Shown here: positions 53,285 to 62,363 of the stretch, in pieces
Layout: each line of letters opens with the position of its first letter
How positions within the stretch are numbered: position 1 is the stretch's first letter
Source of the DNA: Thermofilum sp. NZ13
GTDB taxonomy: Archaea > Thermoproteota > Thermoprotei > Thermofilales > Thermofilaceae
Assembly: GCA_002855745.1 (NCBI GenBank)
Contig: NDWX01000001.1
Coordinates: 124,001 to 188,000 of the forward strand
Length of the DNA stretch: 64,000 bases
Direction of reading: 5' to 3'
Position numbers and translations under genes: made by a program
Notes under the pieces: model-generated
Database searches by the model: none
What the model was told of the DNA's origin: nothing
The model's input: the letters and a program-made list of their open reading frames with translations, nothing else

Positions 53285-53346
53285 TGCTCTGTTAAATACA
53301 CAATCAAAACAAATACAAAAATATTTCTTCTTTGAGGTACAAAGCT

Positions 53347-53865
53347 ATGCTACTACCGCCAGGCGACGTGTACGTGTTCGACGTCGACGGGGTGCTCGTG
53401 GACGCAGCTGAGAGGCTACGCGAGGCCCTCCGGAGGCTCGGGGTCTCAAGCGCCTCAGCGCCCGGGGAGCTGGAGCCCCGGCTCAGGCAGAGGTTCTGGG
53501 AGGTGTTCCTCTCGGAGGAGCTCCTCGCGCTCGACAGGCCTCGCAGCGTGGGCATACAGCTGCTGCTCGACCGGCTGGGCAGGGGCGTGGTGCTAGTGCT
53601 GACGGGGAGGCCGTACAGGCTCTACAGGGCTACCCTCAGGGAGCTCCAGGGGTTCGGCGTCCCGGTTGACCGTGTGGTGGTGAGCATGAGGCCGAGGGGC
53701 GACAGGAGGAGGGACGTCGAGTTCAAAGCGAGCGTGCTCGCGAGGATCCCCAGCGTGGCCGAAGTCCACGACGACGAGCTAGAGGTACTCGAGGCCGCGA
53801 GGAGGCTGCACCCGGAGGCGAGGCTGTTCCTGCACCGCGGGGACTCGTACGAGCAGGTCACCTAG
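53347..53865 (+). CDS. HAD-superfamily hydrolase
   Basis: A 172-residue phosphatase-like protein. Motif I is VFDVDGVLVDAAE near residue 13 (nucleophile Asp and acid Asp), motif II is the Thr of VLVLTGRPYRLY, and motif IV is EVHDDELEVLE. Its cap is very small, as in the C0/C1 HAD groups. It may act on a sugar phosphate or nucleotide. The ATG at 53,347 is better than the open TTG at 53,332. Confidence 0.85.
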   Translation: MLLPPGDVYVFDVDGVLVDAAERLREALRRLGVSSASAPGELEPRLRQRFWEVFLSEELLALDRPRSVGIQLLLDRLGRGVVLVLTGRPYRLYRATLRELQGFGVPVDRVVVSMRPRGDRRRDVEFKASVLARIPSVAEVHDDELEVLEAARRLHPEARLFLHRGDSYEQVT

Positions 53866-54035
53866 CGGCTCGGCGGCAAACCGGCCTCCTCACCTCTCGA
53901 AGAGGTCCCCAGGGCTTCATCGCCTGGGATTAAAACAGGTAATAGCTTTTAACCGTCCCCCCTGGAGAGAAACATAGGACGGCGTGATGAGCCTGCGGCC
54001 CGCGACCTCTACGGGATGAGCTGTAAGCTGTTGGC
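53866..54035. other. Intergenic stretch between the HAD gene and the ABC ATPase wreck
   Basis: No gene visible. It holds a TTTTAACC-type A+T-rich patch near 53,946 but no clear partner gene. Confidence 0.3.
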
Positions 54036-54300
54036 TGACCTCCTCACTCTACGCCTTCCCTCCTGAGCTCCCTGAAGTCCACGTTCCTCAGCCCCTCGAT
54101 GGGGGTTCTGGGCGCCACCACGAGGACGCGGTCTCCGCCCTTGAACAACTAGGGTATGCGGGCTGAGCTCCAAGGGTCTACTCCAACAAAGGGGTCGTCG
54201 AGGCACAGGAGCTCCAAGTGAGGGGGCGAGCACGGCTACGGACTGAGCCATCCCCTGCATGCCCATGGGTAGCTTCCCTAGCCTCGCAACGTGAAGCTAC
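54036..54300 (-). pseudogene. Remnant of an ABC transporter ATPase
   Basis: On the minus strand two frames join to read VARLGKLPMGMQGMAQSVAVLAPSL then ELLCLDDPFVGVDPW. The first is a blurred signature region and the second is Walker B. After a stop, RVLVVAPRTPIEGLRNVDF resembles the tail of such ATPases. Walker A and the first half are missing. It has at least one frameshift and several stops, so it is dead. It may have had a membrane partner that has also been lost. Confidence 0.5.
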
Positions 54301-55118
54301 GCGCCGCCAGTCCCGGAAATCACCCTGACGCCTAGCTTCTGCGCAGCCTGCTGCGCCTTTGGGTCGGCGAAGGGCGTGACGATCACCAGTTTTGGCTTGA
54401 CGCCCGTCTTCTTCTCGTAGAGCCGGGCGATGCGCCAGAGCTCGTACACGTCTCCCCGCGAGACGCTGGACTTCACCTCGACGAGGATGTGCTCCTCGTC
54501 TCTGACCACGACGTCTGCCTCGACTGGTGAGGGGTGCCCGTACACGAAGCCCTCCTCGTCGTAGGAGACCCACTTCTCAACCCTCTCGCCGAAGCTCCGC
54601 AGGATGTCGGCCATGGCCCGGCGGAAAGCCTCCTCGCTCATCAGCCCCCACCTGGCCCCGAGCGCCGAGATCGTCCTCTGGAGCTCGCGCATGGCTACGG
54701 TGTGCTCCGCAATCACCTTGCTGTGCTCCGCGACCTGTTCCTGGAGCGCCTTTATAGCCTTAGAGTGCTCGGCAACCTGCTCCTGGAGGGCTTTGATTGC
54801 TTTTGTGTTCTCGGATACCTGCTCCTGTAACGCCTTTATGGCTTTCGAGTGCTCCGCGACCTGCTCTTGGAGCGCTTTAATTGCTTTCGAGTGCTCAGCG
54901 ACTTGCTCTTGTAGTGCCTTGATCGCTTTGGTGTTGTCGGCAACCTGCTCCTGCAAGGCTTTAATCTCCCGTTGAAGGTCCCGGATGGCGCGCGTGTTCT
55001 CGTCTAGCCTCTCCAGCACCTCGCGCATACCCAGGAGGCCGGCTACGCTGTAACGGAACTCCTTGTCCTCCTCAAGCAACCTGAGGATCTCCGCTTTCAG
55101 CGCCTCTCTGCTCAGCAT
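54297..55118 (-). CDS. Coiled-coil protein with C-terminal PD-(D/E)XK nuclease-like domain (DUF3782-like), copy 2
   Basis: A 273-residue protein with the same layout as the 10,739 protein. The N-terminal module is LKAEILRLLEEDKEFRYSVAGLLG. The coiled coil consists of near-identical 14-residue units (EQVAEHSKAIKALQ) repeated about seven times between residues 50 and 145. The C-terminal domain has VEADVVVRDEEHILVEVKSS, a proper D-x(n)-E-V-K nuclease motif. The ATG at 55,118 lies about 30 bases from GTTTATAAGC, so it is chosen over the longer frame. The repeats are DNA-level repeats and may vary in number. Function unknown; defence-like or DNA-repair roles are possible. Confidence 0.78.
   Translation of the reverse strand: MLSREALKAEILRLLEEDKEFRYSVAGLLGMREVLERLDENTRAIRDLQREIKALQEQVADNTKAIKALQEQVAEHSKAIKALQEQVAEHSKAIKALQEQVSENTKAIKALQEQVAEHSKAIKALQEQVAEHSKVIAEHTVAMRELQRTISALGARWGLMSEEAFRRAMADILRSFGERVEKWVSYDEEGFVYGHPSPVEADVVVRDEEHILVEVKSSVSRGDVYELWRIARLYEKKTGVKPKLVIVTPFADPKAQQAAQKLGVRVISGTGGA
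54700..54960 (-). repeat. Tandem 42-base repeats encoding 14-residue coiled-coil units
   Basis: About seven imperfect copies of a 42-base unit (EQVAEHSKAIKALQ or EQVADNTKAIKALQ) form the central coiled coil of the protein at 54,297-55,118. Copies two and three are identical at protein level, which points to recent slippage or unequal recombination. Confidence 0.75.
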
Positions 55119-55532
55119 TCCCCTGTTGAAAAGCGGAGCGGCTCGCTTATAAACATGCTCGCTACTACATGCAAGCACGCCGCGCTCTCTGAGACACCGG
55201 GTGCACTTACGGGCCGAGCTGGAGGCCGGGGCTGTCGAGGAGAGACAGCTTAAACCCCCGGGTATGGGCTCGCCTGTGGGCTAGCTTGGCTGGGCAGGGA
55301 GGTTCCCCACTACAGGTGTGAATTCTCCAGGATATTCTTGAAGCGTGAGTGCCTAGGAGGGGAGTCGGGGGTGCCATGTAGGTGCGAGTTCTTGCAGGCA
55401 GCTTCAGGAAAAACCTGCCGTGTTCCCTCTCTAGCGCTGTAGTTTAAAAAGCTAGGATTTACGGGTCTTATGTTAGTAGCGTTAGGCTTCTTCGGTCCGC
55501 CGAAGGCTGAGAGAGAATGGCAGGTTAGTGGG
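55119..55532. other. 414-base gap before the MFS gene
   Basis: It contains the promoter of the coiled-coil gene (GTTTATAAGC near 55,145-55,153). The rest shows no supportable gene. A short frame starting ATGTTAGTAGCG at 55,469 overlaps the MFS 3' end and is not convincing. Confidence 0.35.
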
Positions 55533-56810
55533 CTACTCTCTGTGGGTAGAGGGCTCCTCGACGAGTAGAGCTACCACAGCAGTGTTGGCGGCGCCGAGGA
55601 TTGCCGCAAGCAGGAAGGGGTACGCAGGCCCCTCGCTGTAGAGAAGACCCGCCAGGGCCGAGGCGGGTATGGAGGCAAGCAACCTGAGAGCTCCGACCGC
55701 TCCCATCACTCTGCCGCGGGCTTCCCTGGGTGCCAGGTCTGCCAGCATTGCCTGGTAGGCTGGGTTGAAGAGCGAGGCCCCCAGCGAGAAGGCTGTGAAG
55801 GCGAGCGCCATCTCGAGCGTGCTGCGGCACTGGACGAAGTAGATGGTGGCTGGGACCCAGAGCGCGTAGGCCAGCAGCATAGACCTACGCCTACCTATGG
55901 AGTCCACGAGGAGGCCGAGCGGTATCCCGGCTACGAGCGGGACCGCGAAGAATATCGAGCTCAGCAGAGCCCACTCAGTCTCGCCGATGCCGGCGACGCC
56001 GACCACATAGAGGGGCATGAACCGGAACATCGACTCCTCGAAGGAGTTCACCACGAGGGCTACCGCGAGGGGCAGGAGAGGTGCCTGGACGCCCTTCGGC
56101 GTCGCGATAGCCCCTTTCACCGAGGACACGAGGCGAGCGGAGAGGCTAGGGGGCTCGGGTGCGCGTACCAGGGTTTCCTCAAGCCAGAGCGCCCTCACGA
56201 GCCCGGCTGAGAGGGCTAGGAGCGCTCCCAGCGCGTAGACCAGCCTCACCCCTTGAACGAGCCCGCTCCTCTCAACCAGCAGGGCCGCCGAGATGGGTGC
56301 GAACACGGATAAAGCCGCGGGAAGCGTGTCGACCAGCGCGTATGCCAGCCCCCTTCTCCCTGATGCAGCCGAGTCGGCTGTGAGCGCCTGGAGAGCTGGA
56401 AGCGAGAGCGAGGAGAACGCCCCCACAAGCGCGACGCCCACCGCGGCGAGCCACCAGCACGGGGCAGCTGCGATGACGGAGTACGAAAGCGCTACGCCGA
56501 AGGTCGCTAGCACGGCGACCTCCTTCCTCCCGCGGCTGTCTGCGGCGTACGCTCCAAGCAGCCTCGAAACCAGTACGAGCGATGACGCGAGCGAGCCAAG
56601 GAGCCCTATAGCCAGCGCCGGCGCCCCGAGGGCCTGCAGGTAGAGCAGCTCGTACGGGTACGCCATGGACTCGGCGAAGTAGGTTAGCGAGGCAGTAGCG
56701 CCGAGTACGATGACGTTGCCCTTCAGCCCGGAGAGGTGGCCGGTTCGACGATCTCTGCTGGTGGGCATAGCGTTACACCACATGGGAATCAGAGCACGAG
56801 TAACCATCAT
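55533..56810 (-). CDS. MFS transporter
   Basis: A 425-residue carrier with about 12 helices; loop 2-3 is LLGAYAADSRGRKEVAVLATFG and its repeat in the second half is GLLVDSIGRRRSMLLAYALW. The frame is open to 56,810, but the first 20 residues (up to PTSRDRRTGH) may be untranslated; an ATG at 56,768 starts PTSRDRRTG. Substrate unknown. Confidence 0.88.
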   Translation of the reverse strand: MMVTRALIPMWCNAMPTSRDRRTGHLSGLKGNVIVLGATASLTYFAESMAYPYELLYLQALGAPALAIGLLGSLASSLVLVSRLLGAYAADSRGRKEVAVLATFGVALSYSVIAAAPCWWLAAVGVALVGAFSSLSLPALQALTADSAASGRRGLAYALVDTLPAALSVFAPISAALLVERSGLVQGVRLVYALGALLALSAGLVRALWLEETLVRAPEPPSLSARLVSSVKGAIATPKGVQAPLLPLAVALVVNSFEESMFRFMPLYVVGVAGIGETEWALLSSIFFAVPLVAGIPLGLLVDSIGRRRSMLLAYALWVPATIYFVQCRSTLEMALAFTAFSLGASLFNPAYQAMLADLAPREARGRVMGAVGALRLLASIPASALAGLLYSEGPAYPFLLAAILGAANTAVVALLVEEPSTHRE

Positions 56811-57053
56811 TTATGCTTCAACGTGGGCTGTGGCTGTAGAAAAAAGTCATTCGAGGCTGCTTATAATGGTTCCGTGCGGGCACGGGAGCTACCCACTACT
56901 TACGCTGTTAGGAAACTGCAACCCCAGTTGCGTCTGCTTGCCGGATTTTTCGGTATATTAGGAGTTTTCTGATTAAATTAACAGCTTTCTCGGGGTTACG
57001 TTTTAGTATGACGCAGGTATAAGTTAATAAGCTTTAACAGAGTTTAAAGAGCG

Positions 57054-57431
57054 GTGGAGCAGATAACTGTTCTTTTCGGTGGAGCGGCTGGAGACGGCGT
57101 GAGGAGCCTCGGGGTAACCTACGCACGGGTGTTGTCGAGGTGGGGCTGGCACTCCTTCGTCTACGACGACTACCAGAGCCTGATCAGGGGTGGGCACAAC
57201 TTCTCAATAGTCACGTCCAGGAGAGGTGAGCGCGTGTTCGCCCACTGGGACACCGTCGACGGCATCGTAGCACTCAACCAAGACACAGTCGACAGACACC
57301 TCGGAAGGCTACGCGACAGCGGGTTCATGGTCTACGACTCCGACGCGGTCAAGAATCCGCCAGGCAAGGGGCTCGCGGGCGACTACTCGCAAACTCGCCT
57401 CAGGGAAATCATTGAGGAGAGGTGGCTGTAG
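57054..57431 (+). pseudogene. 2-oxoacid:acceptor oxidoreductase gamma domain, truncated
   Basis: A 125-residue protein with the N-terminal gamma domain of oxoacid:ferredoxin oxidoreductases (PorG/KorA-N/IorB): ITVLFGGAAGDGVRSLG, VYDDYQSLIRGGHNFSIVTS, ALNQDTVDRHLGRL. The domain is usually about 180 residues and, in the fused KorA type, is followed by about 400 more. Here it ends at 57,431 with RLREIIEERWL and no alpha or beta subunit follows. Probably the remains of a deleted operon, though a free-standing short gamma-like protein cannot be excluded. A TATA-like element lies near 57,030. Confidence 0.65.
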
Positions 57432-57515
57432 CTTAAGCCGAGCCTCCGGGCACCGAGCTCGGCGTAGACTGAGATAAGTTTATATGACGGCTGGATAAAC
57501 TCGATGTGATAAACA

Positions 57516-57893
57516 ATGTCAAAGCCTTTTGGAGATCTAATATATACGCCCGAGAGGGCGGCTGGAGAGGCTGTCAGCAAGGTTGAAACGCACACCCCCA
57601 AGATAACCGCGCCGGACAAGGTTAAGGCCAGTGAGGAGTTCCAGGTCACGATCACCGTTGGCCCCCATCCGAACACCGTCCAGCACTCAATCAGGAAGAT
57701 AAAGGTCTACTTCGCGGAGGAGGGGAGGCCCTTCAACCCGATCCACCTAGCCACCGTAGAGCTCGAGCCCGAGTACGCTGAACCCAAGGTGACCCTAACC
57801 GTCAAGCTGAAGAAGAGCGGAACCATATACGCTGTAGAGTACTGCAACCTGCACGGCCTGTGGGAGGCGAGGAAAGAGATAACAGTTGAGTAA
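57516..57893 (+). CDS. Superoxide reductase (neelaredoxin)
   Basis: A 125-residue class II superoxide reductase that reduces superoxide to peroxide in anaerobes. Fe ligands are in place: ETHTPKI (Glu, His), GPHPNTVQHSI (two His) and EYCNLHGLW (Cys, His). The N-terminal desulforedoxin domain is absent, as in neelaredoxins. The first 20 residues (MSKPFGDLIYTPERAAGEAV) are typical. The TATA box TTTATATG at about 57,479-57,486 lies upstream. Confidence 0.95.
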   Translation: MSKPFGDLIYTPERAAGEAVSKVETHTPKITAPDKVKASEEFQVTITVGPHPNTVQHSIRKIKVYFAEEGRPFNPIHLATVELEPEYAEPKVTLTVKLKKSGTIYAVEYCNLHGLWEARKEITVE

Positions 57894-58493
57894 CAAGGAA
57901 GCACCCTAGTTAAATTGCTTCTTTAGGCTTCCTCCTTTCATCCAGGCCCCCTTAGTCATCCGCCCTTCACAGCCTCGCTCCGAGGCCCGCTCCAAGGGAC
58001 TTCCGTAAGCTTTGCCTCCAGGGCACCTCATCTATGGTTGCTCTACGCGGCGAGGTTGCATCACACCACCTTATAGCTCCTCCGCGGTTCACAGTACAGG
58101 CTTTGACAGTACAACCTCCCTTTAACCTTTCCTCAATCTGTGGGGAAAAGAAGGGTTGGCTTGGATGCGGGTATGCCAGGGGGCTGTTCAAAGCAACGTT
58201 GGTGGGACAGGCTAAGTTCAGGCAAGACAGGCTTACATTCAGCTCCTCTGTACGCCCATGGTGTGGGATGAAGATGAATTCTGGGACCTCTGTGCAGGCG
58301 TCTATGGCCAGCAAGCTTAATTGCGCCGCTCACGCGGGCACGGGGACCAGAGACTCTCCCGAAACGCTACTTGACCTGCTTTTACCTTCAAAAAATAATA
58401 TTAACCCTCGGTCAGTCAAAAGGAGAGGTACCCCCTTCTCAGCGTCTTGAATAGGCTTAGGGGAGGACTCTGTGGGACGTGGGGTGGTAGGCC
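57894..58493. other. 600-base gap with no clear gene
   Basis: Several overlapping open frames on both strands (the longest 57,967-58,314 minus, 115 codons) look unlike any family I recognise and have no promoter or Shine-Dalgarno support. Base composition is closer to 50 % G+C than the rest. It may be the remains of an inserted element. Confidence 0.3.
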
Positions 58494-59650
58494 TTGAGAT
58501 TGAGGAACATCACACTCATCGCCGTTGCCCGCTCCTCCCAGATGTTCGTGCTAGGCTTCCTCACGTGGTACCTTCCCATCGCGATAGAGGGGAGCTCGGC
58601 CTTCCCGCGCTGGGTCTGACGTACTCTGCCTCCTGCGCTCTATCGGGGTTCGCAGGGCTGGTGGGGGGAGCGCTGAGCGACAGCCTGGGTAGAAGACCCG
58701 TGATCGTAGCCGGCTCAGCGGCAATGCTCCTCGGTGCCCTGCTGGTGGCGTTAGCGCCGCTTTGCGGCGCGGGAGCGCTCGCGCTGTCCGCGTTGCTGCT
58801 CTTCGGCCTCCAGCACCTCGGTGACGCGGCCATGGACTCGGCGCTCTACGAGTCCACGGGGGAGGATTCTCTGGGCAGAGCTCTCGCCGCGGTGTTCGTG
58901 GCAGGCGCCCTCTCTGGATCAGCGGGCTCTGCAGTACTTGGCTTCACCACTGAGCGCGACGCGGCGCTCGCAGGAGCGCTTGTGCTGGCGGTAGCGCTCA
59001 CCTGTTTCGTGTCGAGCGCTCTCCTAGAGGAGACTGCGCGGGGGAGAGGTGCTTTGAGCGTGCGGGGGAGCGTGGAGCGTGCTGCCGAGTGGTTCAAGTC
59101 GATGGGCAGTGTACCTCTCGCGGTTCTCTCCCTGACCGTCCTGATGGCGGTGGAGGTCGACTCTACCCTAAACCTTTACCCCGTGTTTATGAAGGAAGTG
59201 CAGGGCTTCGCGGAGAGGGAGGTGGGCTTGGTTTACGGGGCGATCCCGGTGATACAGGCCCTTATTTACCCCCTCGCCGGCGCCGCCGTGGACAAGCTGG
59301 GGACTCCGAGGGCTGCGTGCGCGGCACTCCTGATTCAGTCAGCCGGGGTAGCTGGCTTCGCAACACTAGGGCGTCCCTACGCGGCTCTGGCGCTTCTAGC
59401 GGCTTCTGCTGCTGGGGCTGTGTTCAACCTCGCGTACAGGGCTATGGTGGTTTCAAGTGCCTCTGCTAGTGCTAGGGGCACCACTGTGGCGCTCGTGTAC
59501 GTAGTGTGGGACCTCGCGGCGGTGCCCGCGCCTGCCCTGGGAGCCATGCTGTATACCCTTGACCCCAGGCTCCCGTTCTTCCTGGCCTCCTTTACCCTTG
59601 GATTGGCGGCCATCATCGCACAGAGCGCTGATCGCAGGCATGTCAATTGA
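58494..59650 (+). pseudogene. MFS transporter with a one-base frameshift near the N-terminus
   Basis: The C-terminal 340 residues are an MFS carrier in one frame (GALSDSLGRRPVIVAGSAAML loop 2-3, about 11 helices). The first helix lies in another frame from the TTG at 58,494: RNITLIAVARSSQMFVLGF then LTWYLPIAIEG. The two join as AIEG/ELGLPALGLTYS if one G is added to the GGGG run at 58,589-58,592. Without the shift the N-terminus from 58,472 is nonsense. This is a second one-base homopolymer defect in the window, so a sequencing error is possible. Confidence 0.78.
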
Positions 59651-59891
59651 AGCTACTTGCTGATGTACATGCTACCCATTAAGTATGAGCCTGTAGGCAC
59701 ACCCGATGAAGAATTTCAGAATTTCGCGCCTAAAACTGCGTACCAGCCTCCATTAGTATCGCAAGAATGGGAACCTTCGCTGCGGCGCCCCCTTGGACCT
59801 GAGATTATGTTTTTAAGATGCTGAGCGGCTTCCTTGAAAGCTTTAATGGCATGCAAAAAAGTTTAATAATACTAATGAAAGTTTAGTATTT
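59651..59891. other. Intergenic stretch with promoter of the wHTH-like gene
   Basis: No gene visible. The A+T-rich end includes TTTAATAATACT near 59,859-59,870, a TATA-like element about 25-30 bases before the GTG at 59,892. Confidence 0.4.
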
Positions 59892-60395
59892 GTGAAGTGT
59901 GACCAAGCTTTTGCTGAAGCATTGTCAATCCTTCTCAGAAGAGGGTTTATCACCTACAAGTCCCTCAGAGACTCTTACGGGCCCTGCGCCCTGTACGTTT
60001 TCAGAAGCCTGCTGATGTCAGGCCTCGCGGTGAAGCCCTCGCGGGGACTCCTCGTGTCAGCCGACACCAGGGGCCTCCAGGTCTCAGACCTAAAGGCGGC
60101 CATAGAGCTCTGCAACGGGAGAGGCGACTGCGTCTACGAGCTCCTAAAGACTGCCGCCCGCGAGGCGGACAGGGTGATCAGGACACTGGTTAAGGCGGGC
60201 GCGCTGAGGGTTGAGGGCGTGAGCGGGGATTACCTGGCGCTGTGGCTCGAGTACGGCTGGCCGTCGGAGGTCCCCGCTGAGAGAGTTAGGGGCGAGTGGC
60301 AGAGGCACTTCGCGTTCGCGGGACCCAAGGCAGTAATGATGCGCCCTCCTTGGACTGTGGAGGGGGCGGTGGTAAGAGTTGTTAACCGCGAATAG
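59892..60395 (+). CDS. Winged-helix-like protein of unknown function
   Basis: A 167-residue protein with two segments that look like winged-helix units: EALSILLRRGFITYKSLRDSYG at residues ~8-30 and AREADRVIRTLVKAGALRV at ~98-116. The C-terminal 50 residues are Trp-rich (ALWLEYGWPSEVP). I recognise no family. The last 17 bases overlap the TTG start of the ATPase gene, so the two may be co-expressed. G+C content is high, unlike the ATPase. Confidence 0.55.
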   Translation: MKCDQAFAEALSILLRRGFITYKSLRDSYGPCALYVFRSLLMSGLAVKPSRGLLVSADTRGLQVSDLKAAIELCNGRGDCVYELLKTAAREADRVIRTLVKAGALRVEGVSGDYLALWLEYGWPSEVPAERVRGEWQRHFAFAGPKAVMMRPPWTVEGAVVRVVNRE

Positions 60396-62250
60396 CCCTG
60401 CAAGTCAATGTACCCTGGAGAAATTCAAAGTCTTGCTTAGTGACACAATTTCTAGTGAAAACAGATACAAGATAAGAGATGCTTTTCGTTCCTGTGGCTT
60501 CGTTGAAACAACGAGTTACAGGTTTGTAATGGAACGTATTAAGGAATTCGAAAGCGGCTTTCGTGGAACACCGGTAATAATGATTTACGGTGAAGCAGGA
60601 ATCGGTAAATCTTTGTTGTGCAGAGCCGTCGAATACACACTTTGGGAAGAAGCTATCAGTAAAGTCAGGAAGAGTCTAAGTGCAACCTCAACCTGCATTG
60701 AAAGAGCAATTTTGCCTGTATATGTGAATCTAGAAAGTATACCGGGTGAGGCATTAGCTCCAGTCACGAGAGATCGAGACTTAGAGAGTCTATCCGATAC
60801 TATTTCAGATATTATTTCCAAAGGTATAAAAAATGAAACCATGAATATTCTCTCAGAGATTTTAGGTAATGCAGGCATCATCATGTATAGTGAACTCTGG
60901 GAGGAGCTAGTACCAATTGTAAAAAATGTGCTAGAGACTTTGAAAAAACGCCACGATTTTACTCTTCCTGCATTTTTCTCTCTACTTAGGCTAGCAGAGT
61001 TCAGGTATTTCATTATCCTAGACGGGGTGACTACATTGATTGGTAATCCTGAAACTAAGGAAGGTTTCACAATTATCAGAGACGCCGTTTTTAAGAAGGT
61101 GCTACGCAAATGGCGTGAAGCGCTTAACAACTTACTCGCAGGCTTCATGATCACAGCTCATGTACTCAATGTGGACTCCTTTAACGCATTTCTAGGCTCC
61201 ATCGAAAACGAGCTCGTAACATCTATTGGAGAAGCTGAAAGATTCAGGTTCGAGTACATTACTGGAGGAGAATTCTTCCCTTCTTCAGACGAAGCGGTAA
61301 TACGCTGGCTCAAGAATGCGGGAATTGATAACGAGTGGGTTGCCGGGATCTACAGAGATATCGTAGCAAACAGCAAGTTCAGGTATGGGTCATATTTCCT
61401 CAAAGAGTATATTGAACTTCGTGAAAACCCTTCCGGTTATAGTAGTGGTAGCTTTACCTCTGCTATTCATGGAGATTTGTCAAAAAACCTTGAGAGGTTG
61501 ATCACGGAGCATCTCGCGAAAGAGTTAAAAAACAAACAACTCACAAAAATTGTGAAAGCAGGGCATAAAGTAGGGGACATGGTGTGCGATCTCCTGGTTG
61601 GAAATATGTGTGTAGACGTGAAAGTTACCGGAAATGTTCCCCAGCTCGAAAAAGCTATAGAGGATGACCTAGACAGGCTAAGCAAGGCCAAAGAAATTAA
61701 GCTAGCATATTTAGTGGTTACCGACAAAAAAGTCATTCAGAGCTCAATAAAGGGTGTCCCGCTAATCTCTATACACATTCCAGAACTCGATGTAATTTAT
61801 CGTTCATTGCAAAACACAGAAGAGAGAGTCGCGAAGATGATGAAAACTCTCCAAATAAGAAAGCAAATAACTTTCAAACCGTATTTATTCAACCGTATCG
61901 CCGTAGTCGCCTCGCAGAAGTTAGTTGACTTCATGCTTAAACCCCCCGCAGACCTCCTCCATTCATTTCAGCAGGCAGAAAGTCTTTTAGCGCCCTCTTA
62001 CGATGTAACGCTTCTAGAAATTGTTAGAAGAGACTGTAAGGAGCTCAACGGCAAATCTAGAACCGAATGGATTAAGAGGGCTGAATCTGTGTCGAAAGTC
62101 TATGGAGGAAAGGTTAAAAGGGAAAAAGTCGAGAAGCTACGAGAAATTATAAATAAAATAAACGAAAGAATATCCGGTAGTGGGTTACAACTAGTGGAGA
62201 AAGAAGAGGGAGGGAAAGGGTATATCATTTGCGTGGAAGAAAGAAACTAG
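60379..62250 (+). CDS. P-loop ATPase with C-terminal PD-(D/E)XK nuclease-like motif, A+T-rich, probably acquired
   Basis: A 623-residue protein. The Walker A is MIYGEAGIGKSLL (residues 71-78 GEAGIGKS) and a Walker B-like strand YFIILDGVTTL has Asp215. Residues 395-415 read GHKVGDMVCDLLVGNMCV and DVKVTG. The spacing Asp404-x8-Asp413-x-Lys415 fits the D-x(n)-(D/E)-x-K core of restriction-type nucleases. The remaining 200 residues are helical and coil-like. The TTG at 60,379 is the longest start; a TTG at 60,421 with GGAG before it, or the ATG at 60,530, are alternatives. Composition is about 40 % G+C against more than 60 % around it. Transcription follows the wHTH-like gene. No family is assigned; defence is an inference. 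Confidence 0.6.
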   Translation: MLTANSPASQCTLEKFKVLLSDTISSENRYKIRDAFRSCGFVETTSYRFVMERIKEFESGFRGTPVIMIYGEAGIGKSLLCRAVEYTLWEEAISKVRKSLSATSTCIERAILPVYVNLESIPGEALAPVTRDRDLESLSDTISDIISKGIKNETMNILSEILGNAGIIMYSELWEELVPIVKNVLETLKKRHDFTLPAFFSLLRLAEFRYFIILDGVTTLIGNPETKEGFTIIRDAVFKKVLRKWREALNNLLAGFMITAHVLNVDSFNAFLGSIENELVTSIGEAERFRFEYITGGEFFPSSDEAVIRWLKNAGIDNEWVAGIYRDIVANSKFRYGSYFLKEYIELRENPSGYSSGSFTSAIHGDLSKNLERLITEHLAKELKNKQLTKIVKAGHKVGDMVCDLLVGNMCVDVKVTGNVPQLEKAIEDDLDRLSKAKEIKLAYLVVTDKKVIQSSIKGVPLISIHIPELDVIYRSLQNTEERVAKMMKTLQIRKQITFKPYLFNRIAVVASQKLVDFMLKPPADLLHSFQQAESLLAPSYDVTLLEIVRRDCKELNGKSRTEWIKRAESVSKVYGGKVKREKVEKLREIINKINERISGSGLQLVEKEEGGKGYIICVEERN

Positions 62251-62363
62251 TACACGTTGGGCAAACACGCATCCAAGACTAAAAATATAAGAATAATAGA
62301 AAAGAACTAGTTTTTAAACATTCTAAAAATAATTGTCGATCGTTTTAACCAGAACTTAACCCG
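62251..62363. other. A+T-rich spacer after the ATPase gene
   Basis: Strongly A+T-rich 113-base spacer with no gene, ending the low-G+C segment that began near 60,400. It contains an oligo-T tract (TTTTTAAAC near 62,311) that may stop transcription. Confidence 0.4.

Noticed and set aside
54700-54960. CRISPR-like array suggested by 42-base periodicity
   Set aside because: The units are contiguous without spacers and keep one reading frame; they are coiled-coil codons.
57967-58314. Minus-strand ORF of 115 codons as a transposase remnant
   Set aside because: No DDE, RuvC or HUH motif and no terminal repeats; overlapping ORFs of equal quality exist on the other strand.
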